Positions 26,598 through 36,665 are shown, numbered from the stretch's first letter. The stretch is 64,000 nt of DNA from Terriglobia bacterium (GCA_020073565.1 JAIQEY010000011.1:1-64000), one strand, 5' to 3'. Translations and numbers: made by a program. The notes: generated by a model not told the origin, from the letters alone.

Positions 26598-28343
26598 TTA
26601 GTGGGAACCGCCCCCCGCTGCCTCCGGCGGAGGGTAGGCAATCGAGCCGCGGAAAGCCGACTTGTCCGCTGGCGCAAAATCGGGGAACGGCAACTGCCGC
26701 TCGTCTCGCCATTGCTGGACTTGGTGTTCCGCCGCCTCCGTCTTCTCCTTGTGCAGGCCGGTATCTCGGGCCATATAAATCGTGCTGGTGGAAGACGCAA
26801 AATCGCTCCCTGATTCTTCCACGATCTGCATGATGCGCAGCAGCACGTCTTCGCGAATCGCCGTGAACTCCGCGTAGTCGCGAGTCAACACATAGCTGAA
26901 GACCTCGAGGTTCAACGCGCTGCTGTCGATGCCAGCGAAGCGGATGCGCGCGCTTTCGTGTTCGATTTTGGCATGTTCGTATAACATGCGCCGCAGCTCC
27001 GCCAGCAGATAGCGCAACTGGTCGGGCGAGGTTTCAGAGCGAATCCCCAACGTCGGATTGAACAGGATCTTGTCGCGGCGCGTCAGATTTTCGACATTCA
27101 TCGCAGCCAGCGCGCCGTTGGGGATCGATAACTCTGTTCTCTCCGGCGTGCGGATTCGCGTCGAGCGCAGGCTGATGTCCTCCACAGTCCCCACACGGTC
27201 CCCGAACCGGCAGGTGTCGCCCACGCGAATGACCTCGTCGGCCAGCACCGAGATGCCGCCAAAAAGGTTTTCGAGTGTCTTCTGCGCCGCGAAGGCAATC
27301 GCGATGCCGCCGATGCCCAGGCCCGCCAGCACGGTGGTCAGATTGAATCCCAGCGCGCCCAGAATCGACAGCGCCGCCGCGATCATTACCAGCGCTTTGA
27401 CCAATCGTTCCCCGAGCACCATCAAAGTCCCGGTGCCCGTGCGGCCGGCGCTGACGGCATGCGTTCGCCAACGCTGCATCAGCAGGTGGGTGGCGCGGAA
27501 CAAAAACCAGAAGAAGCCGACCGTGACCAGCACCCCGATGGTCCGGTAATAGTAAAGGCGGGGCAGAAGCGGCAGGCCCAGATAAACCGCCATCGCCCGG
27601 TGGGCAATCGCGCCGAAGAAAACCAGCATCGGAAGCGACAGTTGGGTGTAAGAGTGCAGGTTCGGCCGGTTCCGGAACCGGAGCCACAATCGACGGGGAA
27701 TTGCCAGCAGAAGAACGACGACCCATCCGATACCGATCGCGACCGGAATGGCCGCGAGCAACGCGAGCCACTGCCATAGCGGCATCCCGAGAAACTGATT
27801 TTCTACCAGGCTTTGCGGAAGTTTTTTCTCAATCCGATGCGCCTGCAGGTTGTCGTACAACTCCGGAACCTTCCTCAGGGTGTCGGCGGAAAACAGCCAG
27901 ATCTTCCTGGCATTGGCATCCGCTACTCGAATCAGGACCACCGGAACATCCGCATCCCCACTCGAAAATGCTCCAATCGTTTGCTGGTCGATGATGTCGT
28001 TGTCCGGGGCTCCCTCCGGCCGCGTGCTCAGACGTCGCAGGTTGCCCACGAAGGCGCGGTCCATCAGCACCTTCAATTGGCTCGCCAGCTCGGGGCCCTG
28101 CGATTGCCGGCGCGCCGCGCTCATCTGCAGATAGTCGGCCGCAAGCTTGTAGTTGCCCGCCTGGGCAACCTGCAAAAAACCAAGGACGGTCCCTGAAGGT
28201 GTGTCGCGTCCGAGTGGGTCGGTGGAAGCGACAGGAACTGGGTTTGGCGCGGCGGGGTTCGTCAAGCTTGGCACTAACTGAGCCGGCGCGTGCAAAGAAA
28301 AAGCAATAGAGAGAATGACAACTAAGAGCGGCAGTTTCTTCAT
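26598..28343 (-). CDS. MscS-family mechanosensitive channel with periplasmic N-domain
   Basis: The 581-residue protein has a signal peptide (PLLVVILSIAFSLHAPAQ), a ~170-residue soluble N-domain and several helices. The MscS core follows: pore helix TTVLAGLGIGGIAIAFAAQ near 350, then FGGISVLADEVIRVGD and the beta domain with PNGALAAMNVENLTR. It should release solutes on membrane tension. It is larger than E. coli MscS (286 aa) because of the N-terminal extension and a C-terminal tail. It lies 100 bp downstream of lpdA on the same strand, with a GCCGGCGA palindrome between. Confidence 0.88.
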   Translation of the reverse strand: MKKLPLLVVILSIAFSLHAPAQLVPSLTNPAAPNPVPVASTDPLGRDTPSGTVLGFLQVAQAGNYKLAADYLQMSAARRQSQGPELASQLKVLMDRAFVGNLRRLSTRPEGAPDNDIIDQQTIGAFSSGDADVPVVLIRVADANARKIWLFSADTLRKVPELYDNLQAHRIEKKLPQSLVENQFLGMPLWQWLALLAAIPVAIGIGWVVVLLLAIPRRLWLRFRNRPNLHSYTQLSLPMLVFFGAIAHRAMAVYLGLPLLPRLYYYRTIGVLVTVGFFWFLFRATHLLMQRWRTHAVSAGRTGTGTLMVLGERLVKALVMIAAALSILGALGFNLTTVLAGLGIGGIAIAFAAQKTLENLFGGISVLADEVIRVGDTCRFGDRVGTVEDISLRSTRIRTPERTELSIPNGALAAMNVENLTRRDKILFNPTLGIRSETSPDQLRYLLAELRRMLYEHAKIEHESARIRFAGIDSSALNLEVFSYVLTRDYAEFTAIREDVLLRIMQIVEESGSDFASSTSTIYMARDTGLHKEKTEAAEHQVQQWRDERQLPFPDFAPADKSAFRGSIAYPPPEAAGGGSH

Positions 28344-28443
28344 GAGGTCAGCTCCGGGTAAGGCGGGCGTCCGTTCCCGCTCATCGCAGAGAACGCGATG
28401 AGTGGCACCCTCTGCGGGAGAAAAAGCCGGCGAGTCGCCGGCG

Positions 28444-29871
28444 CTACGCTTTCCTGGGCCGGTAAATGTCCGTGGCTTGCCCGTAGAAAATCTCCGCCGA
28501 CTCCATCATCGTTTCCGAAAGCGTTGGATGCGGATGGATCGTCATGCCGACATCGGCCGCCAGCGCGCACATCTCAATGGCCAGCACGCCCTCGGCAATC
28601 AACTCGCCCGCTCCGGGGCCTACGATCCCAACTCCGAGCACGCGCTCCGTCTTGGGATCGATCAGCAGCTTGGTCATCCCCTCCATGCGGTCGAGTGTCA
28701 CCGCGCGTCCGGAAGCCGCCCACGGAAATTTCGCCACGCTGATCTCGCGCCCTTGTTCCTTAGCTTGGGTTTCGGTCAGCCCAGCCCACGCAATCTCAGG
28801 ATCGGTGAACACGACTGCGGGAATCGCATTTGGTTCAAACGCAACCTTGTGTCCGGCAATAGCTTCCACCGCCGTGCGCCCTTCGTGCATCGCCTTGTGG
28901 GCCAGCATCGGCTCGCCCGCAACGTCGCCGATCGCGTACACCGTCGGTTCACCCGTCTGCCGCTGCTCGTTGATCTCGATGAAGCCCTTCTGGTTGACCT
29001 TGACCTTGGTCTTGTCGAGCCCGGCGATTTCCGAATTCGGACGCCGTCCCACCGACATCAGCACGCGCTCAAATACCTGCTCTTTTTCCTTCACATCCGT
29101 GCCTTCGAGCGTGACCCGAATACCGTTCTTCTCATCTTTGAGTGACTTGACCGTAGTGTTCAGCAGGATCGCCGAGAACAATTTCTCCAGCCGCTTATGC
29201 AGGGGCAGTACCAGATCGCGATCCGCGCCCGGCAGCAGCCCAGGCATCATTTCCACGCAAGTCACCTTGGTCCCGAGCGTCGCGTATACCGAGCCCAGTT
29301 CCAGCCCGATGTAGCCGCCGCCAATCACCAGCAGCGTATTCGGGATATCCTGCAGATCCAGGGCTCCGGTCGAGTCGATCAGCCGCGGACTATCAACCTT
29401 CAAACTGGGAATCACGGTCGGCCGCGATCCGGTGGCAATGATGATGCGATCGAAGGTCAGATTCTCTTCACCGCCCGCCGCCGTCTTCGTAACCTTTAGG
29501 GTCGTCCCATTCACGAACGCAGCCTTGCCTTGCACAAACTGTACCGACCGCTGCTTGCACAGCTGTCCAAGGCCGCCCGTGAGCCTCTTTACAACACTCT
29601 CTTTCCACCCGCGCAGCTTGTTCAAATCCACCTTGGGCGTGGCGAACTCGATGCCCCAGTTCTTGGCCTGCTCGGCTTCTTCGAGTAACTTCGCGACGTG
29701 CAGCAACGCCTTCGATGGAATGCAACCGTGATACAGACACACGCCGCCCGGATTCGCTTCGGGATCAATCATCGTGACTTTCATGCCGAGATCAGCCGCC
29801 AGGAATGCGGCGGCATATCCGCCCGGACCACCGCCGATAACAGCCAAACGGAGACTCGAAGCATTCGTCAT
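28444..29871 (-). CDS. lpdA: Dihydrolipoyl dehydrogenase (E3)
   Basis: This 475-residue flavoprotein reoxidises dihydrolipoyl groups of the pyruvate dehydrogenase E2. Visible are the FAD-binding GGGPGGYAAA at residues ~12-21, the redox disulfide in GGVCLYHGCIPSKALL near 42-57, the NAD-binding GGGYIGLELGSVYATLG near 185, and the C-terminal HPHPTLSE with the catalytic His. VCLYHGCIPS differs slightly from the usual TCLNVGCIPS but keeps both cysteines. It is last in the aceE-aceF-lpdA operon, separated from aceF by a 264-bp hairpin-rich spacer. Confidence 0.95.
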   Translation of the reverse strand: MTNASSLRLAVIGGGPGGYAAAFLAADLGMKVTMIDPEANPGGVCLYHGCIPSKALLHVAKLLEEAEQAKNWGIEFATPKVDLNKLRGWKESVVKRLTGGLGQLCKQRSVQFVQGKAAFVNGTTLKVTKTAAGGEENLTFDRIIIATGSRPTVIPSLKVDSPRLIDSTGALDLQDIPNTLLVIGGGYIGLELGSVYATLGTKVTCVEMMPGLLPGADRDLVLPLHKRLEKLFSAILLNTTVKSLKDEKNGIRVTLEGTDVKEKEQVFERVLMSVGRRPNSEIAGLDKTKVKVNQKGFIEINEQRQTGEPTVYAIGDVAGEPMLAHKAMHEGRTAVEAIAGHKVAFEPNAIPAVVFTDPEIAWAGLTETQAKEQGREISVAKFPWAASGRAVTLDRMEGMTKLLIDPKTERVLGVGIVGPGAGELIAEGVLAIEMCALAADVGMTIHPHPTLSETMMESAEIFYGQATDIYRPRKA

Positions 29872-29960
29872 TATCTTTGCCTATGTCCTAGAGAATTTTG
29901 GCTCTGTTGACATCCTGAGATGCGCTCGTCACTTCGTCCCGAAGGGACGTTCGATAATAG

Positions 29961-30136
29961 CCCGGCCTTTCAAGGCCGGGTTACATCGCAACCCCGGACT
30001 CGCGAGTCCCGGAGGGACGGCTGAAAACGGAGGGACGTCCGCGTTTTCAGTCGTGCCTCCGGCACTTCGCGCTCCTTTTTGTGGCTCCATCCCGCCAGTA
30101 AACTGGCGGGCTACGTTCGGTGGTGCCTCCGGCACC
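29961..30136. repeat. Cluster of five palindromes between aceF and lpdA
   Basis: Hairpins in order are CCCGGCCTT/AAGGCCGGG (29961-29980), the palindrome GGACTCGCGAGTCC (29996-30009), CTGAAAACG/CGTTTTCAG (30021-30050), CCCGCCAGT/ACTGGCGGG (30091-30110), and GGTGCC/GGCACC (30122-30136, reaching the aceF stop). This looks like a composite of REP-type units. Within an operon it may stabilise or attenuate the transcript. Confidence 0.7.
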
Positions 30137-31878
30137 TATCCCTGCACCGACAGCAGGAACGGCTGCTCAAAAGCTTCCGCGATCCAGCGCAGAAAGCGCG
30201 CCGCGTCGGCGCCATCGATCAACCGGTGATCGTACGAGAGCGAGAGCGGCAGAATCAAGCGCGGCTCGAATTTGTTGTTCACCCACTCCGGCTCCATCCG
30301 CGACCGCGACAGGCCGAGAATTGCAACCTCAGGATGGTTCACAATTGGCGAGAATCCCGTCCCGCCGATGCCACCCAGATTCGTGATCGTGAACGTTCCG
30401 CCTTCCATCTCTTCCGGAGTCAGCTTGCGATCCTTCGCTTTCTTCGAAAGCTGCGTCAGCTCGGCGGCCAGCTCCACGATATTTTTCTTGTCTACATCGC
30501 GAATCACCGGCACCAGCAGGCCGCGGTCTGTATCCACCGCCACGCCGATATTGATGTACTGCTTGTAAATGATTTCTTCCTTCCCCATGTCAATCGACGC
30601 ATTGAACTGGGGAAACACTTTCAGGGCCGACGCGCACACCTTCAGCGAAATCGCAGTTACCGTCATCTTGCCGCCCGCTTCTTCCGCGCGCGGTGCGAAA
30701 CGCGCACGTAGCTGCTCGAGTTCGGTGATGTCCGCGCGATCCTGCTGCGTAACATGCGGAACCGTGTTCCACGCCTGCCGCAGATGCTCGGCCGTCTTTC
30801 GCCGCACGCCGCGCATCGAAACGCGTTCTGTCTTCCCCCACTTGCTGAAATCGGGAAGCTCGGGCTCAACGAAACTCGCGCGCGGAAGCTGTGCCGCCGC
30901 CGCCGCCATCAGGGTATTCTTCGCGTGCTGCTTCACGTCGTCTTCGCTGATGCGCCCGCCCGGCCCGCTGCCCTGCACGCCGTTTATGTCCACCCCAATT
31001 TCGCGCGCCAGCCGCCGCACGTGGGGCGCGGCAGGAACTGGATCGCGATGAGTGCCCGCAACTTTTCCCAGTTGCAGCGGCATGCTGAACGCCTGCAGGG
31101 GGGCGTGCGGCTGATCCGGCGGCAGGGCCTGCTCTTCGGTCTTGCCTTCCGCCTTCATCGCCAGTTGAAACGCGAGCCGTGCCGCTTGTTGTCCGGAAAT
31201 ATGCTCCACCGGTTCATGCTTGCGCGGAGCCTCGGTTTGCGCCGGCGCGCCACCTTCCAGCGTGAAGATCACCTGGCCCACCTTGACCTTGGATCCCTCT
31301 TTTACCTTGATCTCGCGCACCACGCCGCTCACATTCGACGGTACTTCGACCACCGCCTTGTCCGTCTCCAGTTCCATCACCGGCTGGCCTTCCGATACGC
31401 GATCCCCGGCCGCGATCATCAGTCGGACAAGATCGCCGGAATCGATGTTCTCGCCGAGTTCCGGGAGTGTGAACTCCGAAGCACCACCGACTGGAGTCGA
31501 TGTCGATGGAGCGACGGGCGCCCCCGCCCGTCCACTGCTAACGACATCCCGAACCGCAGTCTTAGGCACAGGATCTGCTTTCGGCGCGACTGCCGGAGCG
31601 CTGACTTCTGCCGTGGGCTTCGCAACCTTCGGCGCAGTCGCGCCATTTTCCACCGTGAAGATGACTTGCCCCACCCGCAGCTTGTCGCCTTCCTTGACGC
31701 GGATCTCGCCCACCGTGCCACTCACCGACGAGGGCACTTCGACCACCGCCTTGTCCGTCTCGAGTTCCATCACCGGTTCGCCCTCGGTAATGTTCGCGCC
31801 CGGCTTGATCATGAGACGAACTAGGTCTCCGCTCTCAATGTTCTCGCCCAGTTCGGGCAGCTTGAATTCCGTTGCCAT
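30136..31878 (-). CDS. aceF: Dihydrolipoamide acetyltransferase (PDH E2), two lipoyl domains
   Basis: The 580-residue E2 transfers acetyl groups to CoA and forms the pyruvate dehydrogenase core. Two lipoyl domains (residues ~3-78 and ~135-210) each carry the lipoylated Lys in ETDKAVVEVPS. They are joined by Ala/Pro-rich linkers. A peripheral subunit-binding domain follows (HVRRLAREIGVDINGVQGSG, ~290-320). The catalytic domain ends with SYDHRLIDGADAARFL, containing the active His and Asp. It lies 116 bp downstream of aceE; an inverted repeat fills that gap. Confidence 0.95.
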   Translation of the reverse strand: MATEFKLPELGENIESGDLVRLMIKPGANITEGEPVMELETDKAVVEVPSSVSGTVGEIRVKEGDKLRVGQVIFTVENGATAPKVAKPTAEVSAPAVAPKADPVPKTAVRDVVSSGRAGAPVAPSTSTPVGGASEFTLPELGENIDSGDLVRLMIAAGDRVSEGQPVMELETDKAVVEVPSNVSGVVREIKVKEGSKVKVGQVIFTLEGGAPAQTEAPRKHEPVEHISGQQAARLAFQLAMKAEGKTEEQALPPDQPHAPLQAFSMPLQLGKVAGTHRDPVPAAPHVRRLAREIGVDINGVQGSGPGGRISEDDVKQHAKNTLMAAAAAQLPRASFVEPELPDFSKWGKTERVSMRGVRRKTAEHLRQAWNTVPHVTQQDRADITELEQLRARFAPRAEEAGGKMTVTAISLKVCASALKVFPQFNASIDMGKEEIIYKQYINIGVAVDTDRGLLVPVIRDVDKKNIVELAAELTQLSKKAKDRKLTPEEMEGGTFTITNLGGIGGTGFSPIVNHPEVAILGLSRSRMEPEWVNNKFEPRLILPLSLSYDHRLIDGADAARFLRWIAEAFEQPFLLSVQG

Positions 31879-31910
31879 TCCCTTCCTTTTCCAGCTCCAG
31901 AAACCTGACT

Positions 31911-31989
31911 GTGTGGCGCGGGCATTCTTGCCCGCGCAGTCTTCTTCTCCGCCGCACGCGGCGCGGACAGGAATGTCCCGCGCTACACA
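31911..31989. repeat. Nested inverted repeat between aceE and aceF
   Basis: The inner hairpin GCGCGGGCA/TGCCCGCGC spans 31916-31937. An outer pairing joins TGTGGCGCGGG at the left to CCCGCGCTACACA at the right. It is another short dispersed palindrome in the PDH operon and could fold in the transcript between the two stop/start regions. Confidence 0.65.
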
Positions 31990-31994
31990 TGCCC

Positions 31995-34709
31995 CTAGCT
32001 TACCGCCGGGTTCGCCTTGTCCGGATGAATGCCCAGATCGCGAATCGCTTTTTCCAGAACGTCCGCACCCACCTGCTTTTCGCGTGCCAGCGCGTGCAGC
32101 GTCGCCAGCACAATGTGCTTCGCATCCACCTCAAAGAAATCCCGCAGCGAGGCGCGATTCTCGCTGCGGCCGAAGCCGTCCGTGCCGAGCGACACCAGCT
32201 TTCCCGGAACCCACTGCGCAATACTCTCGGGCAGCACCTTCATGTAATCCGAGGCAGCGATGAACGGGCCCGGAGCGCCCTTGAGAGTTTGCGTGACGTA
32301 CGGCACCTTCGCCGTCTTTGTCGGATGCAGCATGTTCCACCGCTCGCAGTCGTTGGCCTCGCGATACAGCTCTTTGTAGCTGGTAACGCTCCACACATCC
32401 GCCGCCACGCCGTAGTTCTTTTCCAGAATCTCCTGGGCCTTTAGCACCTCAAACATGATGGTGCCGCTGCCCAGCAGTTGCGCGTGTAGCTTCGCCTTCT
32501 TGTACCCGGAAGTCTGGTAGCGATACAGTCCTTTCAGTATGCCCTCGCGGACGCCCTCGGGCATCTCCGGCATCGGCAGAGGCTCATTCGTGACCGTCAG
32601 GTAGTAGAAGATGGATTCGCCGTCCACGTACATCCGCTTGATCCCGTCCTGAATAATGATCGCAATCTCATACGCGAACGCCGGGTCGTACGCCATCAGG
32701 TTGGGCACGGGGAGCGCCAGCACATGACTGTGTCCGTCCTGATGCTGCAGGCCTTCGCCGGCCAGCGTCGTCCGCCCGGCGGTCCCGCCGATCAGAAACC
32801 CGCGGCACCGCATGTCGGCTGCCGCCCATACGAGGTCGCCAATGCGCTGGAATCCGAACATCGAGTAATAAATAAAGAAGGGAATCGTGTTGATGCCGTG
32901 GTTCGCGTATGCCGTGCCCGCCGAAATGAACGAGCACATCGAGCCCGCCTCGGTGATGCCCTCTTCCAGGATCTGCCCGTTCTTTGCTTCCTTGTAATAA
33001 AGGAGCGTGTCCATATCGACCGGCTCGTACAGTTGCCCTACGCTTGAATAAATTCCCACCTGCCGGAACAGCGCTTCCATGCCGAACGTGCGGGCCTCGT
33101 CTGGAACGACCGGCACGATCAGCTTCCCGACCTCCGGATCGCGCAGCAGTTTCGCCAGCATGCGCACGAACACCATCGTGGTCGAAACTTCGCGCCCCTC
33201 GGTGCCTTTGTAGAATTCCTCAAAGTGCGCTTCAGAAACCGGCTTCAGCGGAGTCGCACGCACTTTGCGGGCCGGCATGTAGCCGCCCAACTGCTTGCGC
33301 CTCTCCTGCATGTATTTGATCTCGGGGCTGTCGTCCGCCGGACGGTAAAACGGGGCATTGTGCAGTTCATCGTCGGGAACCGGAATGCCGAAGCGCGACC
33401 GGAAAATCTGCAACTCGTCGTCGTTCAGCTTTTTCTGCTGGTGCGTGATGTTCTTGCCTTCCCCCGCTTCGCCGAGGCCGTAGCCTTTGATCGTCTTCGC
33501 GAGAACGATGGTCGGCGATCCCGTGTGCTCCACCGCCGCCTTGTACGCGGCGTGCACCTTGATCGGATCGTGTCCGCCCAGCCGCATGCGCGCCAGTTGC
33601 TCGTCGGAAAGATGCTCCACCATCTTCAGCAGCCGGGGATCAGTGCCGAAGAAGTTCTGCCGGAAATACGCGCCGCTCTCGACAAAATATTTCTGATACT
33701 GCCCGTCGGCGATCTCGCCCATGCGCTTGACAAGCAGACCATCACGATCATTCTGGATGAGCGGATCCCAATCGCCGCCCCAGATGCACTTGATTACGTT
33801 CCAGCCTGCGCCCCGGAAGATCGCTTCGAGTTCCTGAATGATCTTGCCGTTCCCGCGCACCGGTCCGTCCAGCCGCTGCAGGTTGCAGTTCACCACGAAG
33901 ATCAGGTTGTCGAGCCGTTCGCGCGAGGCCAGCGTGATTGATCCCAGTGACTCGGGTTCGTCCATCTCGCCATCGCCCAGGAACGCCCAGACTTTTCCGC
34001 CGGTCGAAGTCTTAAGTCCGCGATTCTCGAGATATCGAATGAACCGCGCGTGATAAATCGCCTGGATTGGTCCCAGTCCCATCGAGACCGTCGGAAACTC
34101 CCAGAAGTCCGGCATCAGCCAGGGATGCGGGTACGAGGAGAGCCCACCGCCCGGCTTCAATTCGCGCCGGAAGTTCTCCAGTTTTTGCTTCGGAATACGT
34201 CCTTCCAGATACGCACGCGCGTACATTCCCGGTGCTGCGTGTCCCTGGAAATAGACTATGTCGCGGTCTCCATCCTCGGTCGAAGCGCGCAGGAAATGAT
34301 TGAACGCCACTTCGTACAACGTGGCTGCGGAAGCAAACGTGGAAATATGTCCGCCGATGCCTTCCTGAATCTTGTTGGCGCGCACCACCATGGCCAACGC
34401 GTTCCAGCGCACCAGGCTCTTGATGCGACGCTCCATCTCCTGGCTGCCGGGAAACGGCGGTTGCTGCCGGGATGGGATCGTGTTCTGGTAGGGAGTCGTC
34501 GCCGTAAACGGCAGATTGATCCCGGCCTCGCGCCGGGCATGCAATGCCAACTGCTGCAGAAGCCGCCCCGCCCGCTCCGCTCCGCCCCGCGACAGCACAT
34601 AATCCAGCGAGTCCAGCCACTCGCGCGTTTCCAGAACTTCAATGCCATTGGTATGTTGCGTCTCAGCCACTCTGGTGTCACCCCACGTAGAAATGCAATC
34701 TTCCATCAT
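31995..34709 (-). CDS. aceE: Pyruvate dehydrogenase E1 component, homodimeric type
   Basis: This 904-residue thiamine-diphosphate enzyme decarboxylates pyruvate and acetylates the E2 lipoyl groups. Length and motifs are those of AceE rather than the alpha2beta2 type: GGHISTFASAATLYEVAFNH near 120, YFQGHAAPGMYARA near 150, the TPP motif GDGEMDEPES near 245, and NLQRLDGPVRGN near 275. It is first in the operon. Its ATG is at 34709 (a second ATG follows directly). The promoter must lie in the ~180 bp to nagA's end, which also holds an inverted repeat. Confidence 0.95.
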   Translation of the reverse strand: MMEDCISTWGDTRVAETQHTNGIEVLETREWLDSLDYVLSRGGAERAGRLLQQLALHARREAGINLPFTATTPYQNTIPSRQQPPFPGSQEMERRIKSLVRWNALAMVVRANKIQEGIGGHISTFASAATLYEVAFNHFLRASTEDGDRDIVYFQGHAAPGMYARAYLEGRIPKQKLENFRRELKPGGGLSSYPHPWLMPDFWEFPTVSMGLGPIQAIYHARFIRYLENRGLKTSTGGKVWAFLGDGEMDEPESLGSITLASRERLDNLIFVVNCNLQRLDGPVRGNGKIIQELEAIFRGAGWNVIKCIWGGDWDPLIQNDRDGLLVKRMGEIADGQYQKYFVESGAYFRQNFFGTDPRLLKMVEHLSDEQLARMRLGGHDPIKVHAAYKAAVEHTGSPTIVLAKTIKGYGLGEAGEGKNITHQQKKLNDDELQIFRSRFGIPVPDDELHNAPFYRPADDSPEIKYMQERRKQLGGYMPARKVRATPLKPVSEAHFEEFYKGTEGREVSTTMVFVRMLAKLLRDPEVGKLIVPVVPDEARTFGMEALFRQVGIYSSVGQLYEPVDMDTLLYYKEAKNGQILEEGITEAGSMCSFISAGTAYANHGINTIPFFIYYSMFGFQRIGDLVWAAADMRCRGFLIGGTAGRTTLAGEGLQHQDGHSHVLALPVPNLMAYDPAFAYEIAIIIQDGIKRMYVDGESIFYYLTVTNEPLPMPEMPEGVREGILKGLYRYQTSGYKKAKLHAQLLGSGTIMFEVLKAQEILEKNYGVAADVWSVTSYKELYREANDCERWNMLHPTKTAKVPYVTQTLKGAPGPFIAASDYMKVLPESIAQWVPGKLVSLGTDGFGRSENRASLRDFFEVDAKHIVLATLHALAREKQVGADVLEKAIRDLGIHPDKANPAVS

Positions 34710-34760
34710 AAAGAATCACGGGGATTCTTGCTGGCTTCGGTACGGTCGGTAGTGTCCTAA

Positions 34761-34844
34761 TTAACCACAAAGGACACAAAGGAGCACGAAGGCAATCCTC
34801 CGTGGGTTCACACCCTTGTCTGACTTCGTGTCCTTTGTGGTTGA
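34761..34844. repeat. Inverted repeat, CTTCGTGTCC family
   Basis: AACCACAAAGGACACAAAGG on the left arm pairs with CTTCGTGTCCTTTGTGGTT on the right arm, with about 30 bp between. It is the same family as the element at 9016-9092. It lies between aceE and the end of nagA. Confidence 0.7.
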
Positions 34845-34889
34845 TGAATTTTGGGGCACTTTCATGCGAAGAATAACGACGCCCAACGA

Positions 34890-36065
34890 CTACCGGCCAA
34901 CGCCCGCTTCTACTCCACCTACGAACGTCCGCTTAACTTCGCCCGCCGCATTCAGCACAACGAAGTCGGCGTCAGCACCCGCTTTCAATGCACCTTTATC
35001 AGACAGTCCGCCAATTCGCGCCGGATTCAGGCTCGCCGCTGCCACCGCCTGTTCCAGAGTCCAGCTGGCGAATTGCGCCAGATTGCGTATCGCGCGATCC
35101 ATGGTTAAAAGGCTACCGGCAAGTTTTCCATCGGAGGTGCAGCGGCCATCGCGCACCTCGACCTCCAGAGATCCCAATCGATACGTTCCATCCGGCATGC
35201 CGGTCGCGGCCGTAGCGTCGGTAATGAGCACGGTTTGTTGCGCGCCTTTGGCATGTGCGAAAAGCCGCACGATCGCCGGATCAAGATGCACGCCGTCGGC
35301 AATGATGTCCGCGCTGACGCGCGCGTCGGTAAGCACCGCTCCGAGGATTCCAGGATCGCGATGGTTCAGCGGACGCATGGCGTTGAAGGTGTGAGTGGCA
35401 TGGCGCGCACCCGCCTCAATTCCGCGCTCGGACGTTCGCAGATCGGCATCCGTGTGTCCGAGGCTGACGCAAACGCCGCGTCGCGAGGCTTCGGCAATCA
35501 CCTCCATGGCTCCCTCGAGTTCTGGAGCAATAGTCAACATGCGAATCCTGCCGCGCGCCGCGTCCCAAAAGCGCTCGAAGGCCGCCGACGTCGGTTTCAG
35601 CAGGTGCTCCGGAGGATGCACACCTCGCCGGGCATGGCTGAGGAAGGGACCCTCCAGATGGATTCCGGCAGGACATGCGCGCGCGGCTTCTGGCGCAGGT
35701 TGGTGCTCGCGTTCCTCGATCGCGTCCGCCAGCCGTCCGAGGGCACGCAATGTTGCCTCCATCGGAGCGGTGACCGTAGTCGGGTAATAGCTTGTGACTC
35801 CGTGACGCGCGAGCAGTTGCTCCACCGACGGCAATGCTTCGGCCGCGTCGCTCATCACGTCAAACCCCGCGCCGCCGTGAATGTGGAGATCGACGTAGCC
35901 AGGAGCAAGAATGCCGTCGCTGAAGTCGAAAGCAACAAGCCCAGCGGGAACGGCGCGGGCCCTGCGTGGGGCGAGGTCAAGAATCCTTCCTTCCTCAACC
36001 AGCAGGACCGGATTCTCGATCGTTTCCGTCGGAGTGATCAGTCTTTGCGAGGTGAACGCCAACAT
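34890..36065 (-). CDS. nagA: N-acetylglucosamine-6-phosphate deacetylase
   Basis: This amidohydrolase gives glucosamine-6-phosphate and acetate in amino-sugar recycling. Starting at ATG 36065 (MLAFTSQRLITP) the protein has 391 residues, normal for NagA. Metal and catalytic motifs are visible: VDLHIHGGAGFD near 57, HLEGPFL, SLGHTDA, HTFNAMRPLNHRDPG and the catalytic Asp in ITDATAATGMPDG. The frame is open further upstream but the extra residues are not NagA-like. No nagB is nearby. A short G-rich repeat (GGGTA)n lies 55 bp before the start. Confidence 0.92.
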   Translation of the reverse strand: MLAFTSQRLITPTETIENPVLLVEEGRILDLAPRRARAVPAGLVAFDFSDGILAPGYVDLHIHGGAGFDVMSDAAEALPSVEQLLARHGVTSYYPTTVTAPMEATLRALGRLADAIEEREHQPAPEAARACPAGIHLEGPFLSHARRGVHPPEHLLKPTSAAFERFWDAARGRIRMLTIAPELEGAMEVIAEASRRGVCVSLGHTDADLRTSERGIEAGARHATHTFNAMRPLNHRDPGILGAVLTDARVSADIIADGVHLDPAIVRLFAHAKGAQQTVLITDATAATGMPDGTYRLGSLEVEVRDGRCTSDGKLAGSLLTMDRAIRNLAQFASWTLEQAVAAASLNPARIGGLSDKGALKAGADADFVVLNAAGEVKRTFVGGVEAGVGR

Positions 36066-36216
36066 AAAGAACGAGGATAATGACGGCGACGAACTGGTAG
36101 CAGTGTACCGAGAGATCGTCGGGTAGGGTAGGGTAGGACCGGCACGGAAACCCCAAGCCACCGGATGTTATACTGTCGGTGCCACGCTGTTGGGTGGCCG
36201 TGATCCTGCCGTTCGT

Positions 36217-36293
<77 letters not shown>

Positions 36294-36614
36294 ATTCATC
36301 TAAAATCAAATAATCACAGGCATTCAAACGCCTACTCGAATGGCTTCAGGTCTCCTTTTCTCGACCACTTCCTTCTTATAATCAGTAATTTGGTAACTGA
36401 AATGAGCCCCTATCCCAAGACCCGGGGATCAGATTCGGCGCCACTGGCGCCCATCTAGCTAAAGGAGTTAACGAGTTGTCGCGAAACTTGGGAGCCATTT
36501 TGCAACAGGAGCTTACAAGAAGGACTTACATTCTTGAATGCGGGACCTTCTAGGATTTCGTAATTACGCCAATTGCCGTAACGCTAAATAGCGTAACGAT
36601 ACGTCCAAGACCGG

Positions 36615-36662
36615 ACGTCGAAGCGCGGGCGTCTGACCTGTACAGCCCGCGGTCTTCGACGT
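36615..36662 (+). terminator. Long hairpin with T-run, terminator-like
   Basis: ACGTCGAAG then CGCGGGC pair with GCCCGCG then CTTCGACGT, a 16-bp stem with a 2-nt bulge and a 14-nt loop, followed by TTTT (36662-36665). It fits a rho-independent terminator for transcripts entering from tRNA-Pro, although the T-run is short. It could instead be part of a structured RNA with the helices that follow. Confidence 0.5.
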
Positions 36663-36665
36663 TTT

